From: Chloroflexota bacterium
GTDB taxonomy: Bacteria; Chloroflexota; Anaerolineae; Anaerolineales; Villigracilaceae
Reading direction: 5' to 3'
Length of the DNA stretch: 45,141 nt
Assembly: GCA_019873655.1 (NCBI GenBank)
Contig: JAIOAU010000022.1
Location: 1-45,141 of the forward strand
Made by a program: the position numbers and the translations under genes. The notes under the pieces were generated by a model. The model searched no databases and was not told the origin of the DNA. It was given only the letters and a program-made list of their open reading frames with translations. This document shows, piece by piece, positions 1-7,524 of this stretch (positions are counted from its first letter, which is position 1; each line of letters begins with the position of its first letter).

Positions 1-41
1 GCTCTGCTACCGTCAATGGTCGCCGATGCGTTGACATTTCT

Positions 42-65
42 CCTCCAAAACCAAAGGTTTGGAGG
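42..65. other. Hairpin in the leader upstream of gcvPA
   Basis: CCTCCAAAACC and GGTTTGGAGG form a stem with one bulged A around an AAA loop. No clear T-tract follows, so this could be the terminator of an upstream gene lying outside the window or a leader structure of gcvPA. The remaining bases of 1-142 contain no ORF I can support. Three 7-bp units (ACTATTT, ACTGATA, ACTGACT at 113-133) directly precede the gcvPA ribosome binding site. Confidence 0.35.
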
Positions 66-142
66 TACGATTTTATGAGATTGTAAAGGTACGAATTAAC
101 GAGACACTACAAACTATTTACTGATAACTGACTGGAGGTCCC

Positions 143-1501
143 ATGACCTATATCCCCATCACTCCCCCCGAGCGGGAGGCGATGCTCAAAACAATCGGCG
201 TCTCGAAAGTGGAAGACCTCTTCCAGGACGTGCCGGCCAAATATCGCTTTCCCAAACTCAACCTGCCTGCCGCGCTGACCGAGATGGAGGCCGCCGCCGA
301 ACTCGGCGAACTGGCCGCCGCCAACGAGACCGTGCGCGACCTGGTCTCCTTCCTCGGCGCGGGCGCGTACAACCACTACATCCCCGCCGCGGTGGACCAC
401 ATCCTGCGGCGCGGCGAGTTCTACACCGCCTACACCCCCTACCAGCCGGAAGTCTCGCAGGGGACGCTGCAGGCCATCTTCGAGTACCAGTCGCTCCTCT
501 GCGCGCTGACCGGCATGGAGGTCGCCAACGCCTCGCACTACGACGGCGCGACCGCCGTGGCCGAGTCGGTCAACATGGCCTTTGCCGTCTTCCGCGGCAA
601 GCGGACGAAGGTCGTCATCAGCCCGGCCGTCCACCCGCAGTACCGCGCCACCCTGCGCACCTACGTCCAGGGCATGGGGCTGACCCTGGCGGGCGACGCG
701 CCGGAGACGGTCACCAGCGACGAGGTCACGGCCGCTTCCATCGAACCGTTGATTGACGAAAACACCGCCCTGGTCATCGTCCAGTACCCGGATTTCTTCG
801 GGCGCATCTACGATTACACCGCCCTCATCGAAGCCGCCCACGCGAAGGGCGCGCTCGTCTGCGTGGCCGCCAACCCGATTGCCCTCGGCCTGCTCAAGAC
901 CCCCGGCGAGATGGGCGCCGACATCGTCGTCGGCGAAGGCCAGCCGCTCGGCATCCCGCTCTCCTTCGGCGGGCCGTACCTGGGCTTCTTCACCACCCGC
1001 AAGCAGTACGTCCACAAGATGGCCGGCCGCCTGGTCGGCGAGACGGTGGACAACCGCGGCCAGCGCGCCTACGTCCTGACCCTGACCGCCCGCGAACAGC
1101 ACATCAAGCGCGAGCGCGCCACCTCCAACATCTGCACCAACCAGGGTCTGATGGCGCTCGCCTCGGCGGTCTATCTCTCGCTCCTCGGCAAGACCGGTCT
1201 GCGTCAGGTGGCCGAACTCTGCTACCACAAGGCGCATTACGCCGCCGAACAAATCACCAAAATCCCCGGCTTCACCTACTGCTTCGACACGCCCTTCTTC
1301 CACGAGTTCGCCATCTGCTGTCCGCGCCCGGTGGCCGAAATCAACGCCCACCTGCTCGAACACGGCATCCTCGGCGGCTATGACCTCGGTCAGGACTACC
1401 CGGCGCTCAAGGACCACCTGCTGATTGCCGTGACCGAGATGAACACCAAAGAAGAGATCGACGCGCTGGTGGACGTCCTCTCGGAGGTGAGCCATGACTG
1501 A
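143..1501 (+). CDS. gcvPA: Glycine dehydrogenase (decarboxylating) subunit 1
   Basis: This is the N-terminal half of the split P-protein of the glycine cleavage system. With GcvPB it forms the PLP-dependent decarboxylase that takes CO2 from glycine and passes the aminomethyl group to lipoylated GcvH in the cytoplasm. The 452-residue length is typical for the subunit. Recognisable blocks are the N-terminal YIPITPPEREAML, FLGAGAYNHYIP and YTPYQPEVSQGTLQ, and later GEGQPLGIPLSFGGPYLG and ATSNICTNQGL, all characteristic of GcvPA. The start at 143 is preceded by a GGAGG Shine-Dalgarno. The stop overlaps the start of gcvPB by 8 bp, so the two are translationally coupled. gcvT and gcvH are not in the window and may lie upstream. 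Confidence 0.97.
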   Translation: MTYIPITPPEREAMLKTIGVSKVEDLFQDVPAKYRFPKLNLPAALTEMEAAAELGELAAANETVRDLVSFLGAGAYNHYIPAAVDHILRRGEFYTAYTPYQPEVSQGTLQAIFEYQSLLCALTGMEVANASHYDGATAVAESVNMAFAVFRGKRTKVVISPAVHPQYRATLRTYVQGMGLTLAGDAPETVTSDEVTAASIEPLIDENTALVIVQYPDFFGRIYDYTALIEAAHAKGALVCVAANPIALGLLKTPGEMGADIVVGEGQPLGIPLSFGGPYLGFFTTRKQYVHKMAGRLVGETVDNRGQRAYVLTLTAREQHIKRERATSNICTNQGLMALASAVYLSLLGKTGLRQVAELCYHKAHYAAEQITKIPGFTYCFDTPFFHEFAICCPRPVAEINAHLLEHGILGGYDLGQDYPALKDHLLIAVTEMNTKEEIDALVDVLSEVSHD

Positions 1502-2984
1502 CGTTTCGACTCCGCTCAACGCGACCCCGAAAGTGGTCGAACCGACCCTCTTCGAACTCTCCTCCCCCGGCCGCGTCGGCGTCACGTTCCCGGACCCGGA
1601 CGTGCCGCGCGCCAATCTGCCCGATTCCCTGCTTCGGGCCGACCTGCCGCTCCCCGAACTGGCCGAAGTGGACGTCATCCGCCACTACATGCACCTCTCG
1701 CGCTTCAACTACAGCGTGGACGGCGGCTTCTACCCGCTCGGCTCCTGCACGATGAAGTACAACCCCAAAATCAACGAGGACGCCGCCCGCCTGCCCGGCT
1801 TTGCCTTCACCCATCCGCTCCAGCCGGTCGAGACGGTGCAGGGCAACCTCGTTCTGATGCACACCCTGCAGGAATGGCTGAAGGAAATCTCCGGCTTTGC
1901 CGCCGTCTCGCTCCAGCCGGCGGCCGGGGCGCACGGCGAGTTGACCGGCGTGCTGATGATGCGCGCCTATCACCACGCCCGCGGCGACGCGAAGCGCACG
2001 AAGATGCTCATCCCCGACTCGGCGCACGGCACGAACCCGGCCTCCTCCGGCATGATTGGCCTCCAGATTGTGCAAATCCCCTCCGACAGCCGCGGCAACG
2101 TGGACCTGGCCGCCCTGCGCGCCGCCTGCGATGACACGGTCGTCGGCCTGATGCTGACCAACCCCAATACCCTCGGCCTGTTCGATGAGCATGTCGAGGA
2201 AGTCGTCAAGATTGTCCACGACTGCGGCGGGCTGGTCTATGGCGACGGCGCCAACCTGAACGCGTTGCTGGGCATCGTCCGCCCCGGCGACCTGGGCTTC
2301 GACGTGATGCATTTCAACCTGCACAAGACCTTCTCCACCCCGCACGGAGGCGGCGGCCCGGGTTCGGGTCCGGTGGGCGCGGCGGCGCATCTGGCCGAGT
2401 TCCTCCCCAGCCCGCTGGTCGGCGTCATCGAGGAGGGCGACGGCGAGACGCCTCCGCTCTACGGCTTCATTGAGCCGAAGCACACCATCGGCCGCGTCAA
2501 GTCCTTCCACGGACACTTCGGGATGCTCGTGCGCGCCTTCACCTACATTGCCATGCACGGCCCGGACGGTCTGCGGCAGGTGGCCGAGAACGCCGTCCTG
2601 AACGCCAACTACCTGCTGGCGCGCCTGCGCCATACCTACCACGTCCCCTACGACCGGATTTGCATGCATGAGTTCGTCGCCGAGGGCAAGGTGGAAGGTT
2701 CCGATGTGCGCGCCCTCGACATCTCCAAGCGCCTGATGGACTACGACTTCCATCCGCCGACCAACTACTTCCCGCTCATCGTCCACGAGGCGCTGATGAT
2801 CGAGCCGACCGAGACCGAGAGCAAGCAGACCCTGGATGCCTTCGCCGAGGCGCTCATCAAGATTGCCGAGGAGGCCAAGACCCAGCCCGACCTGCTCCAC
2901 TCCGCCCCGCACAAGACCCCCTTCGGCCGCATGGACGAGGTCAAAGCCGCCCGCGACCTGGTGCTGTGCTGCTGGATCCCATGA
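1494..2984 (+). CDS. gcvPB: Glycine dehydrogenase (decarboxylating) subunit 2
   Basis: This is the C-terminal, PLP-carrying half of glycine decarboxylase, 496 residues. The motif HFNLHKTFSTPHGGGGPG holds the Schiff-base lysine at about residue 268 and the glycine-rich phosphate-binding loop; SAHGTNPAS and GSCTMKYNPK are further family signatures. It works as a heterotetramer with GcvPA, whose gene overlaps by 8 bp. The stop codon lies 5 bp before a 35-bp perfect palindrome (2990-3024). The family normally ends close to the point seen here, so the protein is full length. Confidence 0.97.
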   Translation: MTDVSTPLNATPKVVEPTLFELSSPGRVGVTFPDPDVPRANLPDSLLRADLPLPELAEVDVIRHYMHLSRFNYSVDGGFYPLGSCTMKYNPKINEDAARLPGFAFTHPLQPVETVQGNLVLMHTLQEWLKEISGFAAVSLQPAAGAHGELTGVLMMRAYHHARGDAKRTKMLIPDSAHGTNPASSGMIGLQIVQIPSDSRGNVDLAALRAACDDTVVGLMLTNPNTLGLFDEHVEEVVKIVHDCGGLVYGDGANLNALLGIVRPGDLGFDVMHFNLHKTFSTPHGGGGPGSGPVGAAAHLAEFLPSPLVGVIEEGDGETPPLYGFIEPKHTIGRVKSFHGHFGMLVRAFTYIAMHGPDGLRQVAENAVLNANYLLARLRHTYHVPYDRICMHEFVAEGKVEGSDVRALDISKRLMDYDFHPPTNYFPLIVHEALMIEPTETESKQTLDAFAEALIKIAEEAKTQPDLLHSAPHKTPFGRMDEVKAARDLVLCCWIP

Positions 2985-2989
2985 GAACC

Positions 2990-3024
2990 GACGAACCCGT
3001 TTCCTCGAAGGAAACGGGTTCGTC
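2990..3024. repeat. 35-bp perfect palindrome, copy 1
   Basis: The 15-bp arms GACGAACCCGTTTCC and GGAAACGGGTTCGTC surround TCGAA. The identical 35 bases recur at 5521-5555. It lies just after gcvPB, between convergent genes, so it may work as a terminator hairpin. The downstream bases (ATTACATTTG) are not a proper T-tract, and exact duplication points to a dispersed REP-like element. Confidence 0.85.
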
Positions 3025-3105
3025 ATTACATTTGCCATCGGCGGCGCAGGCTGTGGCTGTTGGCGGGGGGACAGGTGCGCCGGTTAACACGTTCTGCGTT
3101 TCCTC

Positions 3106-4338
3106 TTACTGCGCTACTCCCACTTCAAAGAGAAAAATCATCTGCTGAAGCCGGGGAGGAAGTTGTTCGAATCCGTTTTCTCGTAAGATATACTCAATTA
3201 CTGGATTGTTTGGCCCTAAAACAGGTTCTCTAGTAGTAGCATCAATCAACATTCCTTCGAAAGAAGATTTTACTGCATCATTCCCCGGAATGCTCAAGAG
3301 GCGGCGGATAAACGGATGGTTTTGCTGAAAAGTCTCGTCGCCGTAGAGAAGAGCGTAGACAGTTAAGGGATTATATTTTCTAAAAGCATCTTCCCAATTT
3401 ATAATTGGGTCCCGAACATCAACAGGATTACCTGCATAGGCGGGAATAGAGAGGAAAAACTTCCAGTTTGCCAAATTATTTGGGTCAGGATTTGACGGGT
3501 CAATTGGGTCAAAATTAGCGATGTAAAAAGCAGTATAGTTTTGTCCGTTTATCTCAATATTTACAGCAAAGGGAAGGGCTTTCATAGTGGCATTGTCATA
3601 GCGGAATTCTTGAGCAGATTGATCGTTGCCTTTGGCTTTGAGCAGAGCAACTCTACCATCTTGACGAAGTTCAAAAAGCAGGGAGTTTCCGCCGAGGTTC
3701 TGCCAGTTTTGCCGGACAGCATCGGGGTCCATATGGAGGATGTCGGCAAGGCTTTCGCCTTTGTCCATCCGCTCAAGGATGTAGGAGAGGATAAAGCGGG
3801 TGGCATCCCCGGACTGGACGTCTTCGATGGTGAGGGTGGGGAGGTTGGCAAGGGCTTCTTCGTTGAGCCGGGGGTTGTCGGTGTTGACGCCGGTGTAGAG
3901 TTCTTGAAAATTGGGGACAAGGCGGAATTCTGCAGTGTCGGGGTTCCAGAGGAGGGTGAGTTCCTGTCCGTTTTCGTCTAGAGCGCGGACGGTGAGCGGC
4001 GCGAGGGGGTTGTGGGCGCGCAGGTCGTCATTCGTGGAGAAGGTATCAGGAAGCAGGGCGAGTTCTACGGTCTCCCGTCCGCCGTCCACGGTCTGAACAG
4101 CGGAGACGAGCCATTGGCCGTTTTCGTAGCGGATGAGGCCGCGGGCGAAGGCGTTGTCGAATGCGGAGGGGTGAGGGAGAGGGGTGGGGGTTGGGGTAAA
4201 GGTTGGCTCGGCGGTGGGGGTGGGAGTCGAATAGTCGGGAGTCGAATAGACTGCCGTCTGTCGTCCGCCGTCCGCGGTCTGGGGAACGCAGGCGGCGAGT
4301 CCCAAGAGCAGGAACAAGACAATGAAAGCACGATACAT
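3106..4338 (-). CDS. Lipoprotein of unknown function
   Basis: The 410-residue product starts with a lipoprotein signal peptide (MYRAFIVLFLLLGLAAC, lipobox LAAC at residues 14-17), followed by a spacer of about 50 residues rich in Thr and Pro, so it should be anchored outside the cytoplasmic membrane. I recognise no domain in the remaining part. The start at 4338 is chosen because TGGAGG lies 7 bases upstream and the signal peptide begins there; a longer in-frame extension has no such support. The gene contains 7-bp tandem units at 4070-4097 and 4249-4283 and two 15-bp units at 4222-4251. The C-terminal half (about 3106-3600) is clearly AT-richer than the N-terminal half and the neighbours, suggesting chimeric origin or transfer. 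Confidence 0.8.
   Translation of the reverse strand: MYRAFIVLFLLLGLAACVPQTADGGRQTAVYSTPDYSTPTPTAEPTFTPTPTPLPHPSAFDNAFARGLIRYENGQWLVSAVQTVDGGRETVELALLPDTFSTNDDLRAHNPLAPLTVRALDENGQELTLLWNPDTAEFRLVPNFQELYTGVNTDNPRLNEEALANLPTLTIEDVQSGDATRFILSYILERMDKGESLADILHMDPDAVRQNWQNLGGNSLLFELRQDGRVALLKAKGNDQSAQEFRYDNATMKALPFAVNIEINGQNYTAFYIANFDPIDPSNPDPNNLANWKFFLSIPAYAGNPVDVRDPIINWEDAFRKYNPLTVYALLYGDETFQQNHPFIRRLLSIPGNDAVKSSFEGMLIDATTREPVLGPNNPVIEYILRENGFEQLPPRLQQMIFLFEVGVAQ
4070..4283. repeat. Heptamer and 15-mer repeats inside the lipoprotein gene
   Basis: On the + strand four 7-bp units occur at 4070-4097 (GTCTCCC, GTCCGCC, GTCCACG, GTCTGAA) and five at 4249-4283 (GACTGCC, GTCTGTC, GTCCGCC, GTCCGCG, GTCTGGG). 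Two 15-bp units at 4222-4251 (GGGAGTCGAATAGTC and GGGAGTCGAATAGAC) encode the repeated YSTPD in the spacer after the lipobox. The two heptamer blocks give similar peptides (QTVDGGRET and QTADGGRQT). Confidence 0.75.
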
Positions 4339-4450
4339 GTTGGCCTCCAGAGAAGAAACTTTCGTGTGGATTATACCTGCCTGGTCATAAACTTCCCAAA
4401 TCTTGCGGCGCTGACTGGAAAGCCCATGCCTTGACGATTTTACCAATATG

Positions 4451-4471
4451 TTGTACAGTATATCTGTACAA
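4451..4471. promoter_or_regulatory. YefM-YoeB operator with paired TGTACA
   Basis: TTGTACAG and CTGTACAA are perfect inverted 8-bp arms separated by TATAT. Each contains the palindromic hexamer TGTACA (4452-4457 and 4465-4470, centres 13 bp apart). TGTACA is the published core recognised by YefM in the E. coli yefM-yoeB operator. The site ends 13 bp before the antitoxin start, ideal for autorepression. It may overlap the -10 region (TATAT). Confidence 0.8.
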
Positions 4472-4484
4472 TTTGGAGGCAGGA

Positions 4485-4775
4485 ATGACCATTCACACCA
4501 CATACACGCAGGCTCGCGCCAGCCTGGCCAAGATCATGGACAAAGTGATTCATGACCGCGATATCGTCGTCATCAAACGCCGCGGCGCGGAGGACGTCGC
4601 CTTGATTTCGGCTGACGAACTTGCCAGCCTGACCGAGACCGCCTATCTGTTGCGCTCTCCCAAGAATGCCGAGCGTTTGCTGGCCGCCTTGGGCCGCGCC
4701 CTGAAGAACGAAGGTCAGGCGTTGAGCATGGACGAGTTGCGCCGTGAGGTGGGCCTTGAGCCAGAAGACGCGTAG
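4485..4775 (+). CDS. yefM: Antitoxin, YefM/Phd family
   Basis: This 96-residue DNA-binding antitoxin should neutralise the YoeB-like RNase encoded next and repress the pair's promoter. The N-terminal part (TTYTQARASLAKIMDKV) matches the Phd/YefM fold, and TAYLLRSPKNAERLL at residues 50-64 is nearly the E. coli YefM signature TAYLLRSPANARRL, which leads into the toxin-binding tail. The start at 4485 follows TTTGGAGGCAGGA. Its 3' end overlaps the toxin gene by 32 bp. The TGTACA operator lies directly upstream. Confidence 0.93.
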   Translation: MTIHTTYTQARASLAKIMDKVIHDRDIVVIKRRGAEDVALISADELASLTETAYLLRSPKNAERLLAALGRALKNEGQALSMDELRREVGLEPEDA

Positions 4776-5025
4776 AGCCGTCTTCCATCCAGAGTTTCTG
4801 GAGGACTTACGTTACTGGGTGGAGACCGACCGGAAACTGGCTCTGCGGGCGTTCGACTTGATTGAGGCCATTCTGCGAGAGCCGTTCCAGGGAATCGGCA
4901 AACCCGAACCGCTCCGCTACCTTGCGCCCGGCGTCTGGTCTCGTCGGCTGACGCAGGAACACCGCATCGTTTATCTGGTGCGCGATGACCAGATAGACTT
5001 TCTACAAGCCCGCTATCATTACTAA
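4744..5025 (+). CDS. yoeB: Toxin, Txe/YoeB family mRNA interferase
   Basis: This is a ribosome-dependent mRNA endonuclease toxin of the RelE superfamily. It has 93 residues from a GTG start inside yefM; E. coli YoeB has 84, so a start a few codons later is possible. The signature GIGKPEPLRY (Glu equivalent to the general base), WSRRLTQEHRIVYLV (catalytic Arg region) and the terminal YHY (His near the C-terminus) are all present, so the toxin looks intact. It forms an operon with yefM and its stop lies 3 bp before the next ATG. Confidence 0.93.
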   Translation: MRWALSQKTRRAVFHPEFLEDLRYWVETDRKLALRAFDLIEAILREPFQGIGKPEPLRYLAPGVWSRRLTQEHRIVYLVRDDQIDFLQARYHY

Positions 5026-5028
5026 AAA

Positions 5029-5574
5029 ATGCCCCTTACTCGCCTCGCCGTCCCCGCCGACCTGCCGCGCCTGGTCGAAATCTACAACCAGGCCATCGCG
5101 GCGAAAAACGCCACCGCCGACACCGTCCCGTTCACCGTCGAGCAGCGCCTCGACTGGTTCCGCATTCACACGCCGGACGAATACCCCATCTACGTGTATG
5201 AAGAGGATGGGCGCGTCCTGGGCTGGTTGTCGGTCAGCCCGTACCGCGGCCGCCCGGCCCTGGCGCGCACGGCGGAGGTCTCGTATTACGTGGATTACGC
5301 CTGTCACGGGCGCGGCGTCGGCTCCGCCCTGATGGCGCACGCCCTCGCCGACGCCCCTCGCATCGGCAAGAAAATCTACCTGGCCATCCTGCTCGAATGG
5401 AACGTTGCCAGCCGCCGCCTGCTGGAAAAATTCGGCTTCGAGCAGTGGGGCTACCTGCCCGAAGTGGCCGAATTCGACGGCCGATTGTGCGGGCAGTTCT
5501 ATTACGGCCGCCGGGTGTGTGACGAACCCGTTTCCTCGAAGGAAACGGGTTCGTCGCCCTTGATTGCTGTATAA
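5029..5574 (+). CDS. GNAT N-acetyltransferase, phosphinothricin acetyltransferase-like
   Basis: The 181-residue product resembles the PAT/MddA branch of GNAT enzymes, which acetylate phosphinothricin, methionine sulfoximine or related amino groups with acetyl-CoA. Evidence includes IYNQAIAAKNATADTVPFT near the N-terminus, the acetyl-CoA loop HGRGVGSAL at about residues 92-100, and NVASRRLLEKFGF in motif B. The substrate cannot be read from sequence. Family members end near FYGRRV; here about 18 further residues are encoded by the palindrome at 5521-5555 and the bases after it, so the C-terminus seems to have been extended by repeat insertion. The gene starts 3 bp after yoeB with no clear Shine-Dalgarno, so coupling to the toxin operon is possible. 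Confidence 0.85.
   Translation: MPLTRLAVPADLPRLVEIYNQAIAAKNATADTVPFTVEQRLDWFRIHTPDEYPIYVYEEDGRVLGWLSVSPYRGRPALARTAEVSYYVDYACHGRGVGSALMAHALADAPRIGKKIYLAILLEWNVASRRLLEKFGFEQWGYLPEVAEFDGRLCGQFYYGRRVCDEPVSSKETGSSPLIAV
5521..5555. repeat. 35-bp perfect palindrome, copy 2 (inside a coding end)
   Basis: It is identical over all 35 bases to 2990-3024. Here the palindrome is translated as the end of the acetyltransferase (DEPVSSKETGSS). The stop codon comes 17 bp later, inside the TATAAT of the hypA promoter region. No T-tract follows. Confidence 0.85.
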
Positions 5575-5575
5575 T
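5570..5575 (+). promoter_or_regulatory. Probable -10 box for hypA
   Basis: A perfect TATAAT lies 13 bases before the hypA ATG, with no Shine-Dalgarno between. This implies a very short leader of about 6-7 nt. A convincing -35 box is not seen; the preceding palindrome occupies that area. Confidence 0.55.
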
Positions 5576-5588
5576 CAGTCTGCCTTTT

Positions 5589-5930
5589 ATGCACGAACTC
5601 GCCGTCACCCAGAGCGTCCTCGACATCGCCCTGCGCCGCGCCGCCGAACGCAACGCCCGCCGCATCACCGACCTGTACCTGGTCGTCGGCCAGTGGTCCA
5701 GCATCGTGGACGATTCGGTCCAGTTCTACTGGGACATCATCAGCGAAGGGACGATTGCCCAGGGCGCAGTCCTCCACTTTCGGCGCGTGCCGGCCGAACT
5801 GACCTGCCTGGACTGCGGCCAGGTCTATCAGCCGACCAGCGAGGAGCTCCTCTGCCCGCAGTGCGCCAGCACGCGCGTCCGCCTCCGGCAGGGGGACGAA
5901 CTGCGCCTGGAAGCCATAGACATCGAATAG
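5589..5930 (+). CDS. hypA: Hydrogenase nickel incorporation protein HypA
   Basis: This 113-residue nickel metallochaperone hands Ni to [NiFe]-hydrogenase (in some bacteria also urease) together with HypB. The N-terminal MHELAVTQSV supplies the Ni-binding Met1-His2 pair, and the zinc site is formed by CLDC (about residues 77-80) and CPQC (about residues 95-98). The length is standard. hypB follows 11 bp later. No hydrogenase structural gene is in the window, so the client enzyme is encoded elsewhere. Confidence 0.96.
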   Translation: MHELAVTQSVLDIALRRAAERNARRITDLYLVVGQWSSIVDDSVQFYWDIISEGTIAQGAVLHFRRVPAELTCLDCGQVYQPTSEELLCPQCASTRVRLRQGDELRLEAIDIE

Positions 5931-5941
5931 GAGATTTTTAT

Positions 5942-6610
5942 ATGCCGCAACGCGTGCCTGTCGTCGAAAACATCCTCTCGGCCAACGACCGCCTGGCGCT
6001 CGAAAACCGCGCCCGGCTCGACGCCGCCGGCGTCTTCGCCATCAACATCATGGCCTCGCCCGGGGCAGGCAAGACCTCGCTCATCGAACACACCGTGCGC
6101 GGCCTGACGGGCAAACTGCGCCTGGGCATGATCAACGGCGACATCGCCACCAGCCTCGACGCCGACCGCGCCCGCGCCGCCGGCGCAGCCGCCGTCCAGA
6201 TCAACACCGGCGGCGACTGCCACCTGGACGCCGTCATGGTGCAATCGGCCCTCGCCCAACTCGACCTCTCGGCCCTCGACCTGCTCATCGTCGAGAACGT
6301 CGGCAACCTGGTCTGTCCGGCCAGTTTCCAACTCGGGACGCACAAGAGCGTGCTGGTCGCCTCCATCCCCGAAGGCGACGACAAGCCCTACAAGTACCCC
6401 GGCATGTACCGCGGCGTGGACGCCGTCGTCATCAACAAGATCGACCTGCTGCCCTACGTCCCCTTCCGCATGGACTACTTCAAGCAGGGCATCGCCGCGC
6501 TCAACCCCGGCGTGACGCAGTTCGAACTCTCCTGCCGCACCGGCGAGGGCCTGCCCGCCTGGCTGGCGTGGCTCGAAGCGCAGGTGCGGGAGTATCGCCA
6601 GGCGCGCTGA
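5942..6610 (+). CDS. hypB: Hydrogenase nickel incorporation GTPase HypB
   Basis: This 222-residue SIMIBI-class GTPase powers nickel delivery by HypA. It has the P-loop ASPGAGKTS (about residues 38-46), a metal-site GGDCHLD, ENVGNLVCP, which bears the conserved cysteine of the dimer-interface metal site, and NKIDLL for guanine specificity. It lacks both the N-terminal CxxCGC motif of E. coli HypB and a histidine-rich stretch, so nickel storage is unlikely. The ATG at 5942 is preceded by AGGAG; a longer in-frame ORF that reads through hypA in another frame is a shadow. Confidence 0.96.
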   Translation: MPQRVPVVENILSANDRLALENRARLDAAGVFAINIMASPGAGKTSLIEHTVRGLTGKLRLGMINGDIATSLDADRARAAGAAAVQINTGGDCHLDAVMVQSALAQLDLSALDLLIVENVGNLVCPASFQLGTHKSVLVASIPEGDDKPYKYPGMYRGVDAVVINKIDLLPYVPFRMDYFKQGIAALNPGVTQFELSCRTGEGLPAWLAWLEAQVREYRQAR

Positions 6611-6626
6611 GAAAGGAAGGAACTTC

Positions 6627-7499
6627 ATGGAAATTCCCGCCCCCATCATGAAACAACTGCTGGCCTTCCAGCGCAACGAAATCACCGAGCATCACATCTA
6701 CCGCCGGCTGGCGCGGGCCATCCGGTCGCCCGAAAACGCCGCCGTCCTCGAGCAGATCGCCGCCGACGAACTGCATCACTATCAGGGCTGGAAACATTAC
6801 ACCGGCCGCGAGGTCCAGCCCGATTGGTGGAAAGTCTGGAAATACACCTTCATCGGGCGCGTCCTCGGCTTCACCTTCGGCGTCAAACTGATGGAGCGCG
6901 GCGAGGAATCGGCCCAGGCCAATTACGCCCAACTGGCCGAAGTCATCCCCAACATCGAGCAGTTCATCCACGACGAGGACGTTCACGAAGAAAAACTGAT
7001 CGCCATGCTCGACGAGGAACGCCTGCGCTACGCCGGTTCGGTCGTCCTCGGGCTGAACGACGCCCTGGTGGAACTGACCGGCGCCCTGGCCGGCCTGACC
7101 CTGGCGCTGCAGAACACCAACCTGATCGCCCTCTCCGGCCTGATCACCGGCATCGCCGCCTCGCTCTCGATGGCCGCCTCCGAGTACCTCTCCACCCGCT
7201 CGGAGGACACCGGCAAGCATCCGGTCCGGGCGGCGGTGTACACCGGCATCGCCTACGTCCTCACCGTCGCGCTGCTCATCCTGCCCTACTTACTCTTCCA
7301 CAACTACTACGTGGACCTGGCGATCTCGCTGGTCACGGCCGTGCTGATCATCGCCGCCTTCAATTACTACATCTCGGTCGCCCGCGATGAACCCTTCCGC
7401 AAGCGCTTTGTCGAGATGGCCGGCCTGAGCCTGAGCGTGGCCGCCTTCAGTTTCGGAATCGGCTACCTCATCCGCCTGTGGCTGGGGGTGGACATCTGA
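6627..7499 (+). CDS. Ferritin-like domain fused to VIT1/CCC1 metal transporter
   Basis: The 290-residue membrane protein joins an N-terminal ferritin/rubrerythrin-like four-helix region (about residues 1-130, with EITEHHIYRRLA, ADELHHYQGW and HDEDVHEEKL providing Glu/His ligands) to a VIT1/CCC1 transporter (about residues 135-290, starting GSVVLGLNDALVELTG, with about five membrane segments). This architecture resembles MbfA, which in alphaproteobacteria exports iron. It follows hypB by 16 bp with AAGGAAGG before the ATG, so it is probably co-transcribed with the nickel chaperones. That raises the possibility that it handles nickel or iron for hydrogenase maturation; this is inference. Confidence 0.88.
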   Translation: MEIPAPIMKQLLAFQRNEITEHHIYRRLARAIRSPENAAVLEQIAADELHHYQGWKHYTGREVQPDWWKVWKYTFIGRVLGFTFGVKLMERGEESAQANYAQLAEVIPNIEQFIHDEDVHEEKLIAMLDEERLRYAGSVVLGLNDALVELTGALAGLTLALQNTNLIALSGLITGIAASLSMAASEYLSTRSEDTGKHPVRAAVYTGIAYVLTVALLILPYLLFHNYYVDLAISLVTAVLIIAAFNYYISVARDEPFRKRFVEMAGLSLSVAAFSFGIGYLIRLWLGVDI

Positions 7500-7524
7500 G
7501 AGCGGCAGGCGCGCCGCGCCCGGT

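Noticed and set aside
5589-7499. Complete hydrogenase locus
   Set aside because: Only hypA and hypB are present; no large or small subunit or hypCDEF occurs in the window.
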